NCBI GenBank assembly: GCA_963775635.1
Contig: CAVZJO010000015.1
Location: 124,001 to 188,000, forward strand
Reading direction: 5' to 3'
Length of the DNA stretch: 64,000 bases
Source: JALORV01 sp963775635
Lineage (GTDB): Bacteria; Pseudomonadota; Gammaproteobacteria; Burkholderiales; Burkholderiaceae_F
Shown here one piece after another: positions 53,168 to 61,914 of this stretch. The position numbers and the translations under genes were made by a program. The notes beneath the pieces are model-generated. The model was not told the origin of the DNA. It did not search any database and saw nothing but the letters and a program-made list of their open reading frames with translations. Positions within the stretch are counted from its first letter, which is position 1. Every line of letters begins with the position of its first letter.

Positions 53168-53704
53168 CTAGCGGCCGGGCAGCAGCAGATAGCCCGTCGG
53201 ATCGTCCGGGCACGGACCTACTCCGCATTCGAGAACGAACGCCACCACGTTGGCCGCTGTCAGCGCTAAGAACAGGGCGCACGCCGCGCGCTCAGCTCCA
53301 TTCAGCCGAACGTTGGGCGCGGAGTCGGCAGCCCTGCCGCCGAGCAGCAGCATCGCGCCGACATAAAGGACCAGCGCTCCGTAGCCGACGAACGCCCAGG
53401 TGTAGAAGTGGAAGCCGAATAAAGCCGAGCCGTAGCTGCCGGTGCCGGGCACTACGTGCAGCGCGATCTGTCGCAGCGACGCGGCGCCCGCGGCGACCGC
53501 AGTCAGCAGCACGAGGCCGTAGTGTGCGGGCGCGTGGCCGCTGCGCAGGTTGAGGATCAGCGCCGCGCCGGCGACGACGAACCCGACCCGCTGCAATGCG
53601 CACAACGGGCAGGGCAATTCGCCGAGAGCGAACTGGTAATAGAACGCAACGATAAGAACGCCGCAGACGCCGTACAGGGCTGCCGTGTCGAGGGCGCGAC
53701 TCAT
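53168..53704 (-). CDS. DsbB-like disulfide bond formation protein
   Basis: 178 residues with four predicted membrane helices. Periplasmic cysteines ELPCPLCALQRVG form the first redox pair, which reduces quinone in DsbB. The second pair may be ECGVGPCPDDP near the C-terminus rather than in the usual large loop. It would reoxidise a DsbA partner not found here. The small DUF5993 gene upstream (53717-53875) is its usual neighbour. An ATG at 53704 is preferred over a GTG three codons earlier. Confidence 0.85.
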   Translation of the reverse strand: MSRALDTAALYGVCGVLIVAFYYQFALGELPCPLCALQRVGFVVAGAALILNLRSGHAPAHYGLVLLTAVAAGAASLRQIALHVVPGTGSYGSALFGFHFYTWAFVGYGALVLYVGAMLLLGGRAADSAPNVRLNGAERAACALFLALTAANVVAFVLECGVGPCPDDPTGYLLLPGR

Positions 53705-53716
53705 CGGCGACACCAG

Positions 53717-53875
53717 TCAGAGCGAAATCCGCAGGCTGTCGGTTGCGTGGTAGATCAGCCACCAGACCTGCACCGCGACCGTCGCCAGTCCAAGCGTTAG
53801 TGCCGCCTTGGCGCGACCGTAGCAGGCCAGCAGGGCTGCGATCAGGCCCATCACGAACGGAAGCACCATGACCAT
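53717..53875 (-). CDS. DUF5993 small membrane protein
   Basis: 52 residues: two hydrophobic segments (VLPFVMGLIAALLACYG and LTLGLATVAVQVWWLIYHATD) and a short tail, matching the small DUF5993 family that accompanies dsbB genes. A GAGGA site lies ahead of the ATG. Twelve bases separate its stop from dsbB. The function is unknown, possibly a DsbB partner. Confidence 0.7.
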   Translation of the reverse strand: MVMVLPFVMGLIAALLACYGRAKAALTLGLATVAVQVWWLIYHATDSLRISL

Positions 53876-54054
53876 CGCCGCTTCCTCGCATTCAGCACTT
53901 TGCCTAAGCCGCACGCCCGTCGATCGGACTGCGGCAGTCTTCAGGGAGTGTAGTGGAGCCGCGCCGGTGTTATCCGCAATAATCGTCCTGATCTCGCGCC
54001 ACCGTTTGCAGGCGAGAGGCGCCCCGATGTTTCGACAGACCTGATGAGGACTCA

Positions 54055-54501
54055 ATGAAGCGATTCACAGCGTCGATTGCGGTTGCGGTGGTGCTCGCAA
54101 GCCCGGCCCTGGCGCAATTCTCCAAGCCCGAACGCGCCGTCAAATACCGGCAGGCGGCGTTCACCGTCATGAACAATCACATGGGCCGCATTTCGCTGGC
54201 AGCGGAGGGCAAGATTCCGTACGACAAGGAGGCCGTCCTGCGCAGTGCCGAGATCGTCGAGGCGATGGCCAAGCTGCCTTACGAGGCATTCACTCCGGGC
54301 AGCGATCTGCTCGAGTCCAAGGCCAAGCCTGCGATCTGGAAGGAGCAGGAAAAGTTCAAGCAACTGGCCACCGAAATGCAGGCCGAGACCGTCAAGCTGA
54401 CGGCCGCTGCGAAGACGGGCAGCCTCGACAGCGTGCGCAGTGCGTTCCGCGCCACCGCGAATAGCTGCGACGCCTGCCACGATCTCTATCGCGAGAAGTG
54501 A
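54055..54501 (+). CDS. Cytochrome c'
   Basis: 148 residues. After a signal peptide (SPALAQ), four helices end with the C-terminal heme site CDACHDLYREK, the hallmark of cytochrome c'-type (class II) proteins. AVKYRQAAFTVMNNHMGRI is the helix region with the axial-side residues. It binds NO in many species. Convergent with the cytochrome b561 gene ten bases away. Confidence 0.92.
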   Translation: MKRFTASIAVAVVLASPALAQFSKPERAVKYRQAAFTVMNNHMGRISLAAEGKIPYDKEAVLRSAEIVEAMAKLPYEAFTPGSDLLESKAKPAIWKEQEKFKQLATEMQAETVKLTAAAKTGSLDSVRSAFRATANSCDACHDLYREK

Positions 54502-54511
54502 TCTCGCTGCC

Positions 54512-55171
54512 TTACAGTTGTACGAGGTAGCCGACGAGCAGGCTGGCGAGCGCCAACAGCAGAGCCGCCCTGAGGCGGATAACGAGATCATCGGCAGCGG
54601 GATCGACGGCGATTTCGTGCCGGGTGCCAGTCAGCATCGCGAGCGCGGTCTCTTTCCCGCGCGCGACGCTGTAGCAGACGATCGCTGCCAGGTGCACTGT
54701 CACGAGTGCCAACAGCACCCAGCGGTTGACCGAGTGCAGCGATGACATCAGGCGCACGGTTCGTTCGGATACGAAGATCGCCCAGGGTCCCTCGGTGAAC
54801 TCCCCGTCCGAAGACAGCAGGCCGGTGATCACCTGCAGACCTGTCGCGAGCAACAACGCATAAACGGACAACGCGCCCAGCGGATTGTGTCCGGCGGCTG
54901 GCGCAGGACTGCGCAGGTAAGTCCATGCGCGCGCGAGCGAAGGTCTGAAGCTCGCGAAGCGCGCGTAGCGGTCGCCCGCAAAACCCCACAGAAGCCGGAA
55001 CGCGATCAGCGCGAAGATGAGGTAGCCGGAGCGGAAATGCCACTCGAGCCAGTCGCGATCGCCGAACTGTCCGCTGATCCAGGAGAACAACACCAGGACT
55101 GCCAGCGCCCAGTGAAACAGCCGCGTCGGCAGGTCCCAGATACGGACGGCGTGGAGCGGCTTCGGTGGCAC
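54512..55171 (-). CDS. Cytochrome b561-type membrane protein
   Basis: 219 residues with four membrane helices. Heme histidines are likely in LFHWALAVLV, EWHFRSGYLIFALIAF, SLHSVNRWVLL and TVHLAAIVCY. The family transfers electrons from quinol or other donors to periplasmic c-type cytochromes. The neighbouring cytochrome c' is a plausible partner; the two genes are convergent. It starts with GTG one base after a short repeat element whose AGG serves as the only ribosome-like site. Confidence 0.85.
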   Translation of the reverse strand: MPPKPLHAVRIWDLPTRLFHWALAVLVLFSWISGQFGDRDWLEWHFRSGYLIFALIAFRLLWGFAGDRYARFASFRPSLARAWTYLRSPAPAAGHNPLGALSVYALLLATGLQVITGLLSSDGEFTEGPWAIFVSERTVRLMSSLHSVNRWVLLALVTVHLAAIVCYSVARGKETALAMLTGTRHEIAVDPAADDLVIRLRAALLLALASLLVGYLVQL

Positions 55172-55172
55172 C

Positions 55173-55226
55173 AGAACCTATCTCAGAATCCCCGGTGGTC
55201 GCGGCGGGGTCGCATGGGGTGGTTCT
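55173..55226. mobile_element. Short copy of a terminal-inverted-repeat element
   Basis: 54 bases with AGAACCTATCTCAGAATCC at one end and GGTTCT at the other. The first 49 bases match 61642-61690 with only two differences, so this is an internally deleted copy. The secF stop codon (55225-55227) overlaps one end, and the cytochrome b561 GTG is one base beyond the other. Confidence 0.7.
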
Positions 55227-56160
55227 AGGGCAGGACCTGCTGCTCCTCGTCCTTCTTGATCGGCTTGACCAGGTCCTCGCGCTTCACTCCCAGGTACATC
55301 GCGATGGCGGCGGCGACGAACACCGACGAGTAGATGCCGAAGATGATTCCGATCGTCAGCGCCAGCGCGAAGTAGTGCAGCGCCGGTCCGCCGAAGAAGT
55401 ACATCGCGAGCGTCATCGCGAGCGTACAGCCGTGCGTGATGATCGTGCGCGAGATGGTTGCGGTGATCGCGCTGTCGATCACCTCGACCGTCGTCATCTT
55501 GCGGAACTTCTTGAAGTGCTCACGTACCCGGTCGAAGATGATCACCGACTCGTTGACCGAGTAGCCCAGCACCGCGAGCACCGCCGCCAGCACCGGCAGA
55601 GAGAATTCCCAGCCGAATATCGAGAACATGCCGATCACCAGGATCACGTCGTGCAGGTTGGCGACGATCGCGGCGACCGAAAACTTCCACTCGAAGCGGA
55701 ACGCCAGGTAGATCATGATGCCAATGACCACCAGCAGCAGCGCCAGCGCGCCGTCGTGCGCGAGCTCCTCGCCGACCGCCGGGCCGACGAACTCGACTCG
55801 CCTGAGCTCGACCGCGGGGTCCTGCGCCTTCAGCGTCTGCATCACGCGCTCGGCCTGCTGGCCGGACGTGGTGCCCTTTTGCAGAGGCAGGCGGATCAGG
55901 ACGTCGCGCGAGGTCCCGAAGTTCTGCACCTGCGACTCACCGGCGCTGTGCTGCTCGATTGCGGCGCGCACCTGCTCGAGATTGGCGGCCTGCGGGTAGC
56001 TCACCTCCATCACGGTGCCCCCGGTGAACTCGACCGACAGGTTGAGCCCGCGCGTGAGCAGGAAGGCGACCGCGATGCCGAACGAGATGAACGAGATCGC
56101 GTTCAGGATCAGCGAATAGCGCATGAAGGGAATCGTGCGCCGGATGCGGAAGAATTCCAT
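55225..56160 (-). CDS. secF: Protein translocase subunit SecF
   Basis: 311 residues, six membrane helices: one near the N-terminus then a periplasmic part with GLNLSVEFTGGTVMEVSY, and five in the C-terminus with LGYSVNESVIIFDRVREHFKK and ATISRTIITHGCTL, both family hallmarks. SecDF uses proton motive force in late protein export. It starts 22 bases after secD. The stop codon is shared with a repeat element. Confidence 0.96.
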   Translation of the reverse strand: MEFFRIRRTIPFMRYSLILNAISFISFGIAVAFLLTRGLNLSVEFTGGTVMEVSYPQAANLEQVRAAIEQHSAGESQVQNFGTSRDVLIRLPLQKGTTSGQQAERVMQTLKAQDPAVELRRVEFVGPAVGEELAHDGALALLLVVIGIMIYLAFRFEWKFSVAAIVANLHDVILVIGMFSIFGWEFSLPVLAAVLAVLGYSVNESVIIFDRVREHFKKFRKMTTVEVIDSAITATISRTIITHGCTLAMTLAMYFFGGPALHYFALALTIGIIFGIYSSVFVAAAIAMYLGVKREDLVKPIKKDEEQQVLP

Positions 56161-56182
56161 GTCGGTTCCTAGTCGGCGGCGC

Positions 56183-58039
56183 TCAGGTGCTCGGCTTCCA
56201 TACCTGGCCAACCGACAGCGAGCCGAGCCTCTTGCGGCTGCCGTACGCTAGGTTGACGATCGCGCGCGACACGAACACCGCTGAGAAGATCGAGGTCAGG
56301 ATGCCCAGGCAGTGCACGACCGCGAAGCCGCGCACCGGTCCCGAGCCGAAGATCAGCAGCGCCACGCCGGCGATCAGCGTGGTCGTGTTCGAATCCAGGA
56401 TCGTCGCGAACGCCTTGTCATAGCCCTCGTAGATCGCCTGCTGTGGGTTGCGGCCGTTGCGCAGTTCCTCTCGCACGCGCTCGTTGATCAGCACGTTGGC
56501 GTCGATCGCCATGCCGAGCGTCAGCGCGATGGCCGCGATGCCCGGCAGCGTCAGCGTGGCCTGCAGAAGCGACAGTAGGGCGATCAGCAGCATCACATTG
56601 ACGGTCAGCGCCGCCACCGAGATCAGGCCGAACACGCGGTAGTACAGGACCATGAAGAGCGCGATCGCGGTGAAGCCGTACAGCGTCGAACGGAAGCCGC
56701 GCTCGATGTTCTCCTTGCCCAAGCTGGGGCCGATCGTGCGCTCCTCGATGATCTCCATCGGCGCCGCCAGCGAACCCGAGCGGATCAGCAGCGCCAGGTC
56801 GGTCGTCTCCTGCACCGAGAAGCGCCCGGTGATCTGGAACTGGTTGCCGAACTCGCCCTGGATGCGCGCGACCGAGATCGCCTCGCCCTTGCCCTTCTCG
56901 TAGAGCACGATCGCCATCAGCTTGCCGATGTTGTCGCGCGTAACGGCGCGCATCGCCCGCCCGCCGGCCTCGTCGAGCCGCACCGACACGGCCGGCTGCT
57001 GGTTCTGGCTGTCGATCGTGGCCGCCGCATTGTTGAGCTGGTTGCCGGTGACGACCACCTCGCGCTTCAGAACGACCGGCGTCACCGTCCCGTCGTTCTT
57101 GCGCTCGGGCACCGTCAGTGCGCCGCTGCTGCCGGCCGCCATCGCTTCCTGGTCGACCAGTCGAATCTCGAGCGTCGCGGTGCGCCCGAGGATCTGCTTG
57201 GCGCGCGCGACGTCCTGCACGCCCGGCAGTTGCACGACGATGCGGTCCGCGCCCTGCTGCTGGATCACGGGCTCGGCAACGCCGAGTTCGTTGACGCGGT
57301 TGTGCAGCGTGGTGATGTTCTGCTTGAGGGCGTTGTCCTGGATCTCCTTCTGCGCGGCCGGTGACAGTGTCGCGACGAGCGTCAGCTCCTGGCCGGTGCC
57401 TTCCTCGCGCAGCGTCAGCTCTCCGATCTGGCCCCGGATCAGGTCTTCTGCACGCGACCGCGTTTCCGCGTCGCGAAAGCGGATCTCGATCTCGGTCGCC
57501 GACTTCGTGATGCCCGCGTGACGGACGTTCTTCTCGCGCAGCAGCGTGCGGATGTCGGAGCTGAAGGTCTCGAGCCGCTTGTCGACCGCCGCGCGCATGT
57601 CGACCTGCAGCAGGAAGTGGACTCCACCGCGCAAGTCGAGTCCGAGGTACATCGGTAGCGCGTGCACCGCCTTCAGCCAGGTGGGCGTGTTCGAGATCAG
57701 GTTCAGCGCGACCACGTAGGGCGGATCATCGGGATTCGGGTTGAGCGCCCGCTGGATCGCATCCTTCGCCTGCAGCTGCACGTCGGTGTCGCGGAAGCGC
57801 GCGCGCACGGTGGCATTGAGGCCGACGGTGTCGAAGAACACGCCGGTCGTTTCGAGCTTGTTATCCCTGAGGATTGACTCGATGCGCGACAGCAGGGCGG
57901 TGTCGACCTTGACGGTCGGCTTGCCCGACGAAACCTGCACCGCCGGCGATTCGCCGAAGAAATTGGGCGTCGTGTAGACCGCACCCAGCAGTAGGGCGAC
58001 GGCGATGGCGATGTATTTCCAGAGGGCGTAGCGATTCAT
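56183..58039 (-). CDS. secD: Protein translocase subunit SecD
   Basis: 618 residues with six membrane helices. Key parts are LGLDLRGGVHFLLQVD (TM1-P1 junction), RVNELGVAEPVIQQQGADRIVVQLPG, and the proton-path helix GMAIDANVLINERVREELRNG, with FATILDSNTTTLIAGVALLIFG. It is the partner of SecF and YajC. The order is yajC-secD-secF, as in many proteobacteria. Length is standard. Confidence 0.96.
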   Translation of the reverse strand: MNRYALWKYIAIAVALLLGAVYTTPNFFGESPAVQVSSGKPTVKVDTALLSRIESILRDNKLETTGVFFDTVGLNATVRARFRDTDVQLQAKDAIQRALNPNPDDPPYVVALNLISNTPTWLKAVHALPMYLGLDLRGGVHFLLQVDMRAAVDKRLETFSSDIRTLLREKNVRHAGITKSATEIEIRFRDAETRSRAEDLIRGQIGELTLREEGTGQELTLVATLSPAAQKEIQDNALKQNITTLHNRVNELGVAEPVIQQQGADRIVVQLPGVQDVARAKQILGRTATLEIRLVDQEAMAAGSSGALTVPERKNDGTVTPVVLKREVVVTGNQLNNAAATIDSQNQQPAVSVRLDEAGGRAMRAVTRDNIGKLMAIVLYEKGKGEAISVARIQGEFGNQFQITGRFSVQETTDLALLIRSGSLAAPMEIIEERTIGPSLGKENIERGFRSTLYGFTAIALFMVLYYRVFGLISVAALTVNVMLLIALLSLLQATLTLPGIAAIALTLGMAIDANVLINERVREELRNGRNPQQAIYEGYDKAFATILDSNTTTLIAGVALLIFGSGPVRGFAVVHCLGILTSIFSAVFVSRAIVNLAYGSRKRLGSLSVGQVWKPST

Positions 58040-58217
58040 CAGTTTTCGCGCTCACGTATGCGCCGCGGAGCGGCGCACGTGCGCTCGCGCGACCTAGTCA
58101 GTGGGCCGGGCTTCGGGCGGCCGGGCGCCCGGCCCGAATGCAACTACAGGGGCGGGGCGGGGAGTCGCGGTGAATATCACGGCTAGGCGTTCGGAATGGC
58201 TTAAGGGCGTCAGGACG

Positions 58218-58565
58218 TCAGATCGCTTTGACCGTGCCCTTGGGCAGCACAGTCTGCACCGCGGAGCGCTGCATCGAAAGCTGGACCGGCTGGCCGTTGA
58301 CGGTCGTGACCTGCAATGTGATGTACTGGTCGGCGATATCGGTGATCTTGCCGACGATGCCGCCGGCGGTGATCACTTCGTCCCCCTTGCTCAGGGCCTC
58401 GACCATCGTCTTGTGTTCCTTCTGTCGCTTGACCTGCGGCCGGATCAGCAGGAAATAGAAGACGACGAAAATGAGCACCATGAAACCGATCGACATCAGC
58501 GACGACTCTGCGCCCGGTTGCGCCGCAGGGGCGGTCTGCGCGTAGGCATTGGCAATGAAGTACAT
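58218..58565 (-). CDS. yajC: Preprotein translocase subunit YajC
   Basis: 115 residues: one membrane helix (SIGFMVLIFVVFYFLLIRPQ) and a cytoplasmic part with GDEVITAGGIVGKI and IADQYITLQV, the standard pattern. It is an accessory of the SecDF complex. The ATG at 58565 is used; the frame extends further upstream without conserved sequence. Confidence 0.95.
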   Translation of the reverse strand: MYFIANAYAQTAPAAQPGAESSLMSIGFMVLIFVVFYFLLIRPQVKRQKEHKTMVEALSKGDEVITAGGIVGKITDIADQYITLQVTTVNGQPVQLSMQRSAVQTVLPKGTVKAI

Positions 58566-58745
58566 CGGATTTCCCGTGGGAAGTTGTGGAAGCGGACCGC
58601 CTGCGCATGGCATCAGGCGGTGAAACCCGCGAATTATAGGGTGGGGAGACGGGGTGTCCGGTCGGCACCCGCTGCATCGAGCGCCCTAGCTACTGCGCGG
58701 GCGGCTTCATCACCCTTCTTGGACCGACGCTCACGGCGCCGGCCG

Positions 58746-58780
58746 GTGACTTTCTTCTTTGTCTTGGCAAAGAAAGTCAC
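58746..58780. repeat. Hairpin repeat between tgt and yajC
   Basis: An 11-bp perfect stem GTGACTTTCTT / AAGAAAGTCAC with a 13-base loop CTTTGTCTTGGCA, like the hairpin at 31651-31685. No terminal T run follows on either strand. It may act as a processing or stability signal in the queA-tgt-yajC transcript. Confidence 0.55.
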
Positions 58781-58819
58781 TCGTCCGCCGGGCGACCCCC
58801 GGCTCGGTCATGCAGCGCG

Positions 58820-59962
58820 CTACGGCCCGCACGCCCGGTCGCGCGCGAAATCCCTGCGGAAAGCCTCGAAGCGTCCGGCCCCGATCGCGTCGCGAACCTC
58901 GCGCATCAGCCCCAGGTAGAAGTGCAGGTTGTGCACCGTATTGAGCCGCGCGCCGAGGATTTCGTTGACCCGCTGCAGGTGATGCAGGTAAGCGCGGCTG
59001 AACTGTCGGCAGGTCGGGCAGCGGCAGGTTGCGTCCGCGGGCGCCAGGTCATTGCGATAGCGGCTGTTGCGCAGCTTGAGATCGCCCTGGCGGGTGAAGA
59101 GCCACCCGTTGCGCGCGTTGCGCGTGGGTAAAACGCAGTCGAACAGATCGATGCCGGCAGCAATCGCGTCGAGCAGGTCCTCCGGTGTGCCGACGCCCAT
59201 CAGGTAGCGCGGCCGATCCGGTGGCAGGCGGGGCGCCGTGTGCTGCAACACACGCAACATGTCTTCCTTGGGTTCACCGACCGACAGACCGCCGATCGCG
59301 TAACCGTCGAAACCGACGTCGACCAGGCCGGCCAGCGATTCGTCGCGCAGCGTTTCGTACATGCCGCCTTGCACGATGCCGAACAGCCCGTTGACCCGGC
59401 CTTGCGCCTCGCCGAGCCGCGAGAACTCGGCGCGGCTACGCTGTGCCCAGCGCAGTGACAGCCGCATCGACGCTGCGGCCTCGTCCGGCGTGGCCGGGCG
59501 CCCGTCGATCGTGTACGGCGTGCATTCGTCGAACACCATCGCAATGTCGGAATCGAGAATGGTCTGGATGCGCATCGACTCTTCCGGTGTCAGCAGCAGT
59601 CGGTCGCCATTGACCGGCGAGGCGAATCGCACGCCGTCCTCCGAGATCTTGCGCAGCGGACCCAGCGAAAAGACCTGAAACCCGCCCGAATCGGTCAGGA
59701 TCGGGCCGTTCCACCCCATGAAGCGATGCAACCCGCTATGCGTCTCGATCACGTCCAAGCCCGGCCGCAGCCACAGGTGAAACGTGTTGCCGAGCACGAT
59801 CTGCGCGCCGGCCTCGGCCAGCTCCCAGGGCGCCATCGCCTTGACCGTTCCGTAGGTTCCCACCGGCATGAAGGCCGGCGTCTCCACGGTGCCGTGCACG
59901 AGCGTCAGCCGTCCGCTGCGCGCCGCGCCGTCGACCGCGGACACGTCGAAGGCGACCGTCAC
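58820..59962 (-). CDS. tgt: tRNA-guanine transglycosylase
   Basis: 380 residues. DSGGFQVFSLG contains one active-site Asp; the nucleophile Asp is in DLFDCVLPTRNARNG. The zinc site is CRCPTCRQ with a following His. It exchanges guanine for preQ1 in queuosine-type tRNAs. Its start overlaps the queA stop by four bases. Length is typical. Confidence 0.96.
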   Translation of the reverse strand: MTVAFDVSAVDGAARSGRLTLVHGTVETPAFMPVGTYGTVKAMAPWELAEAGAQIVLGNTFHLWLRPGLDVIETHSGLHRFMGWNGPILTDSGGFQVFSLGPLRKISEDGVRFASPVNGDRLLLTPEESMRIQTILDSDIAMVFDECTPYTIDGRPATPDEAAASMRLSLRWAQRSRAEFSRLGEAQGRVNGLFGIVQGGMYETLRDESLAGLVDVGFDGYAIGGLSVGEPKEDMLRVLQHTAPRLPPDRPRYLMGVGTPEDLLDAIAAGIDLFDCVLPTRNARNGWLFTRQGDLKLRNSRYRNDLAPADATCRCPTCRQFSRAYLHHLQRVNEILGARLNTVHNLHFYLGLMREVRDAIGAGRFEAFRRDFARDRACGP

Positions 59963-61017
59963 GGCGTGCGCTCCAGCAGCATCGCATCGCCATAGCTGAA
60001 GAATCGATAGCGCTCGGCGATTGCGTGGCAGTAAGCGGCGCGGATCCGCTCGACGCCGGCAAAGGCCGACACCAGCATCAGCAGCGTCGAGCGCGGCAGA
60101 TGGAAATTGGTCAGCAGCCGATCGACCACCCGGAAGCGGTAGCCCGGCGTGATGAAAAGCCGCGTCTCGCCGGTGCCTGCGACAACGCCGCCATCGCCGA
60201 TCGCCGTAGAAACGGCCGATTCAAGCGCACGCAAGCTGGTCGTGCCGACTGCGACGATGCGCCGGCCTGCGCGCACCGCTGCGTTGACCGCGGCCGCCGC
60301 GTCGGGTGTCACTTCGTACCACTCGGCATGCATCCGGTGATCCGCCAACCGCTCGCACCGTACCGGCTGAAAGGTCCCGGCCCCGACGTGCAGCGTGACG
60401 CTCGTGGTTTCGACACCGCGGTCGCGCAGCCGGTCGAGCAGGTCGCGAGTGAAGTGCAGCCCGGCGGTCGGCGCAGCCACGGCGCCGAGTCGCTCCGCAT
60501 AGACGGTCTGGTAGCGCTCGGCGTCAACCGGAGTGTCGGCATGCACGATGTAGGGCGGCAGCGGCACGTGGCCGTGCCGTTCGAGCGCCGTCCGCACGTC
60601 AGCATCGAAGCGCAATAGAAGGCAATCGCCGCGTCGGTCTTCGACCGTCGCCTGTACGGTTTCGTCGAAGACGAAGCTCGTCCCGATCGCAGGCCGGTGA
60701 CTCGTGCGGACCAGCGCCTGCGCCAGCGTCGGCTCGACGATGCGCTCGACCAGCGCCTCGACCCGGCCGCCGCTCGGCTTGCGACCCAGCAGGCGCGCCT
60801 TGATCACGCGAGTGTCGTTGAACACGAGTAGATCTTCGGGCCCGAACAGTCGCTCGATGTCCGCGAAGTGCAGGTCCGCCAGGCCGGTCGCTGTCACGTG
60901 CAGCAGCCGGCTGGCGTCACGCACGGGCAACGGATGCTGTGCGATCAGTTCCGCGGGGAGTTCGTAATCGAAGTCGTCGAGCGTGAGCTCGCGATCGACG
61001 ATGGCTTGACCGGCCAT
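59959..61017 (-). CDS. queA: S-adenosylmethionine:tRNA ribosyltransferase-isomerase
   Basis: 352 residues. DFDYELPAELIAQHP at the N-terminus, LLVFNDTRVIKARLLG and GTFQPVRCERLADHRMHAEWYEV, with TNFHLPRSTLLMLVSAF near the end, are family signatures. It makes epoxyqueuosine in tRNA after Tgt. The queA-tgt pair is fused by a 4-base overlap. The tRNA-Leu gene is just upstream (61032-61118) on the same strand. Confidence 0.96.
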   Translation of the reverse strand: MAGQAIVDRELTLDDFDYELPAELIAQHPLPVRDASRLLHVTATGLADLHFADIERLFGPEDLLVFNDTRVIKARLLGRKPSGGRVEALVERIVEPTLAQALVRTSHRPAIGTSFVFDETVQATVEDRRGDCLLLRFDADVRTALERHGHVPLPPYIVHADTPVDAERYQTVYAERLGAVAAPTAGLHFTRDLLDRLRDRGVETTSVTLHVGAGTFQPVRCERLADHRMHAEWYEVTPDAAAAVNAAVRAGRRIVAVGTTSLRALESAVSTAIGDGGVVAGTGETRLFITPGYRFRVVDRLLTNFHLPRSTLLMLVSAFAGVERIRAAYCHAIAERYRFFSYGDAMLLERTP

Positions 61018-61031
61018 GCGTGTGTCGTGAG

Positions 61032-61118
61032 TGGTGCCGGGAAAGGGAATCGAACCCTTACGGTATTGCTACCGCGGGATTTTGAGTCCCGTGCGTCTAC
61101 CAGTTCCGCCATCCCGGC
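61032..61118 (-). tRNA. tRNA-Leu(CAA)
   Basis: 87 bases with a long variable arm, as for class II tRNAs. Acceptor GCCGGGA pairs with TCCCGGC; anticodon loop CTCAAAA gives anticodon CAA, which reads UUG leucine codons. The T arm holds GGTTCGATTCC, and CCA is encoded (61032-61034). The queA start is only 15 bases downstream, so queA is likely cut from the same transcript. Confidence 0.95.
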
Positions 61119-61128
61119 CGGGGCGGCG

Positions 61129-61157
61129 ATTATCACTGAAAGATGATGCGCTTCCAA
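61129..61157 (-). promoter_or_regulatory. Promoter of tRNA-Leu
   Basis: On the minus strand TTGGAA (61152-61157) and GATAAT (61129-61134) are 17 bases apart, about ten bases ahead of the tRNA 5' end at 61118. It would also serve queA and tgt by read-through. Confidence 0.65.
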
Positions 61158-61176
61158 ACGGCCGCGCGCCGCCGTC

Positions 61177-61641
61177 TCAATCCGCGCGCGGCGCGCTGCG
61201 ATCGCGGACCACCAGCGTGTGCGCCAGCTTGTCGTGCCAGCCCTGCTTGCGCGAGTCGAACGCCACCCACAGCAGTCCGAGGCCGAACGGGATGATCGAC
61301 ACGTAGTAGGCGAAGTAGCGGCCGATCAGCTGTCCGGTCGAGGGCCGACCGCCGGTGCGTTCGTCCACGATGCGCGCACCGACTGCAATCTTGCCGGGAG
61401 TGGCCTGGCGGTAGATCCAGAAGACGATCACGGCAACCGCCGGCAGCAGCCAGTTGATCAGGAAGTCAGCCAGACCACCGAACGAGCCGGCGCTGCCGGT
61501 GAAGTAGCCGGGACCGAAGGCCCAGTAGCTCAGTGGAGCGACGATGGCGAGCAGCAGCAGCGAGTCGATCATCGCCGCGCCTACGCGGGCCCAGAAGCCG
61601 ACGTACACGAGTTTCGCGGGCGCGTCCGTCTGCGCAGACAT
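61177..61641 (-). CDS. RDD family membrane protein
   Basis: 154 residues, three or four membrane helices. GFWARVGAAMIDSLLLLAIV holds the Arg and Asp of the RDD motif, and QATPGKIAVGARIVDERTG and LLWVAFDSRKQGWHDKLAHT, with the second Asp, complete the pattern. The function is unknown, possibly ion transport. The ATG lies immediately beside the end of a repeat element, whose AGG is the nearest ribosome-site-like sequence. Confidence 0.85.
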   Translation of the reverse strand: MSAQTDAPAKLVYVGFWARVGAAMIDSLLLLAIVAPLSYWAFGPGYFTGSAGSFGGLADFLINWLLPAVAVIVFWIYRQATPGKIAVGARIVDERTGGRPSTGQLIGRYFAYYVSIIPFGLGLLWVAFDSRKQGWHDKLAHTLVVRDRSAPRAD

Positions 61642-61914
61642 AGAACCTATCTCAAAATCCCCGGTGGTCGCGGCGGGGTTGCATGGGGTGCAGGGCTAGG
61701 CGCGGCGAGGGGACCATTGCTTACTGCAAGGACCCGAGGCGCAACAACGGCATGTGCCCCATGCGACCCCGCCCCAAAGGGTTGCCATGATAAGCGGGCG
61801 TCTGCGGCGTTGGCCGGCTCGGCCGTAGGCTCGGCTACTGTCCTTCGCCAGCCGCCTTGCATCCGCCCGCTTCTCGTGGCAACGCGATCCATCGTGGATT
61901 CTGAGATAGGTTCT
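61642..61914. mobile_element. Terminal-inverted-repeat (MITE-like) element
   Basis: 273 bases bounded by AGAACCTATCTCAAAATCC (61642-61660) and GGATTCTGAGATAGGTTCT (61896-61914), 18 of 19 matching. Inside is a long hairpin of GGCGGGGTTGCATGGGG (61672-61688) and CCCCATGCGACCCCGCC (61757-61773). No transposase is present. It separates panC from the RDD gene; the TAG stop of panC (61913-61915) overlaps one end and the RDD start abuts the other. A deleted copy lies at 55173-55226. Confidence 0.75.

Noticed and set aside
51924..53171. 415-codon plus-strand frame overlapping purB
   Set aside because: Out of frame with purB, which has the SSTMPHKVNP signature; shadow frame.
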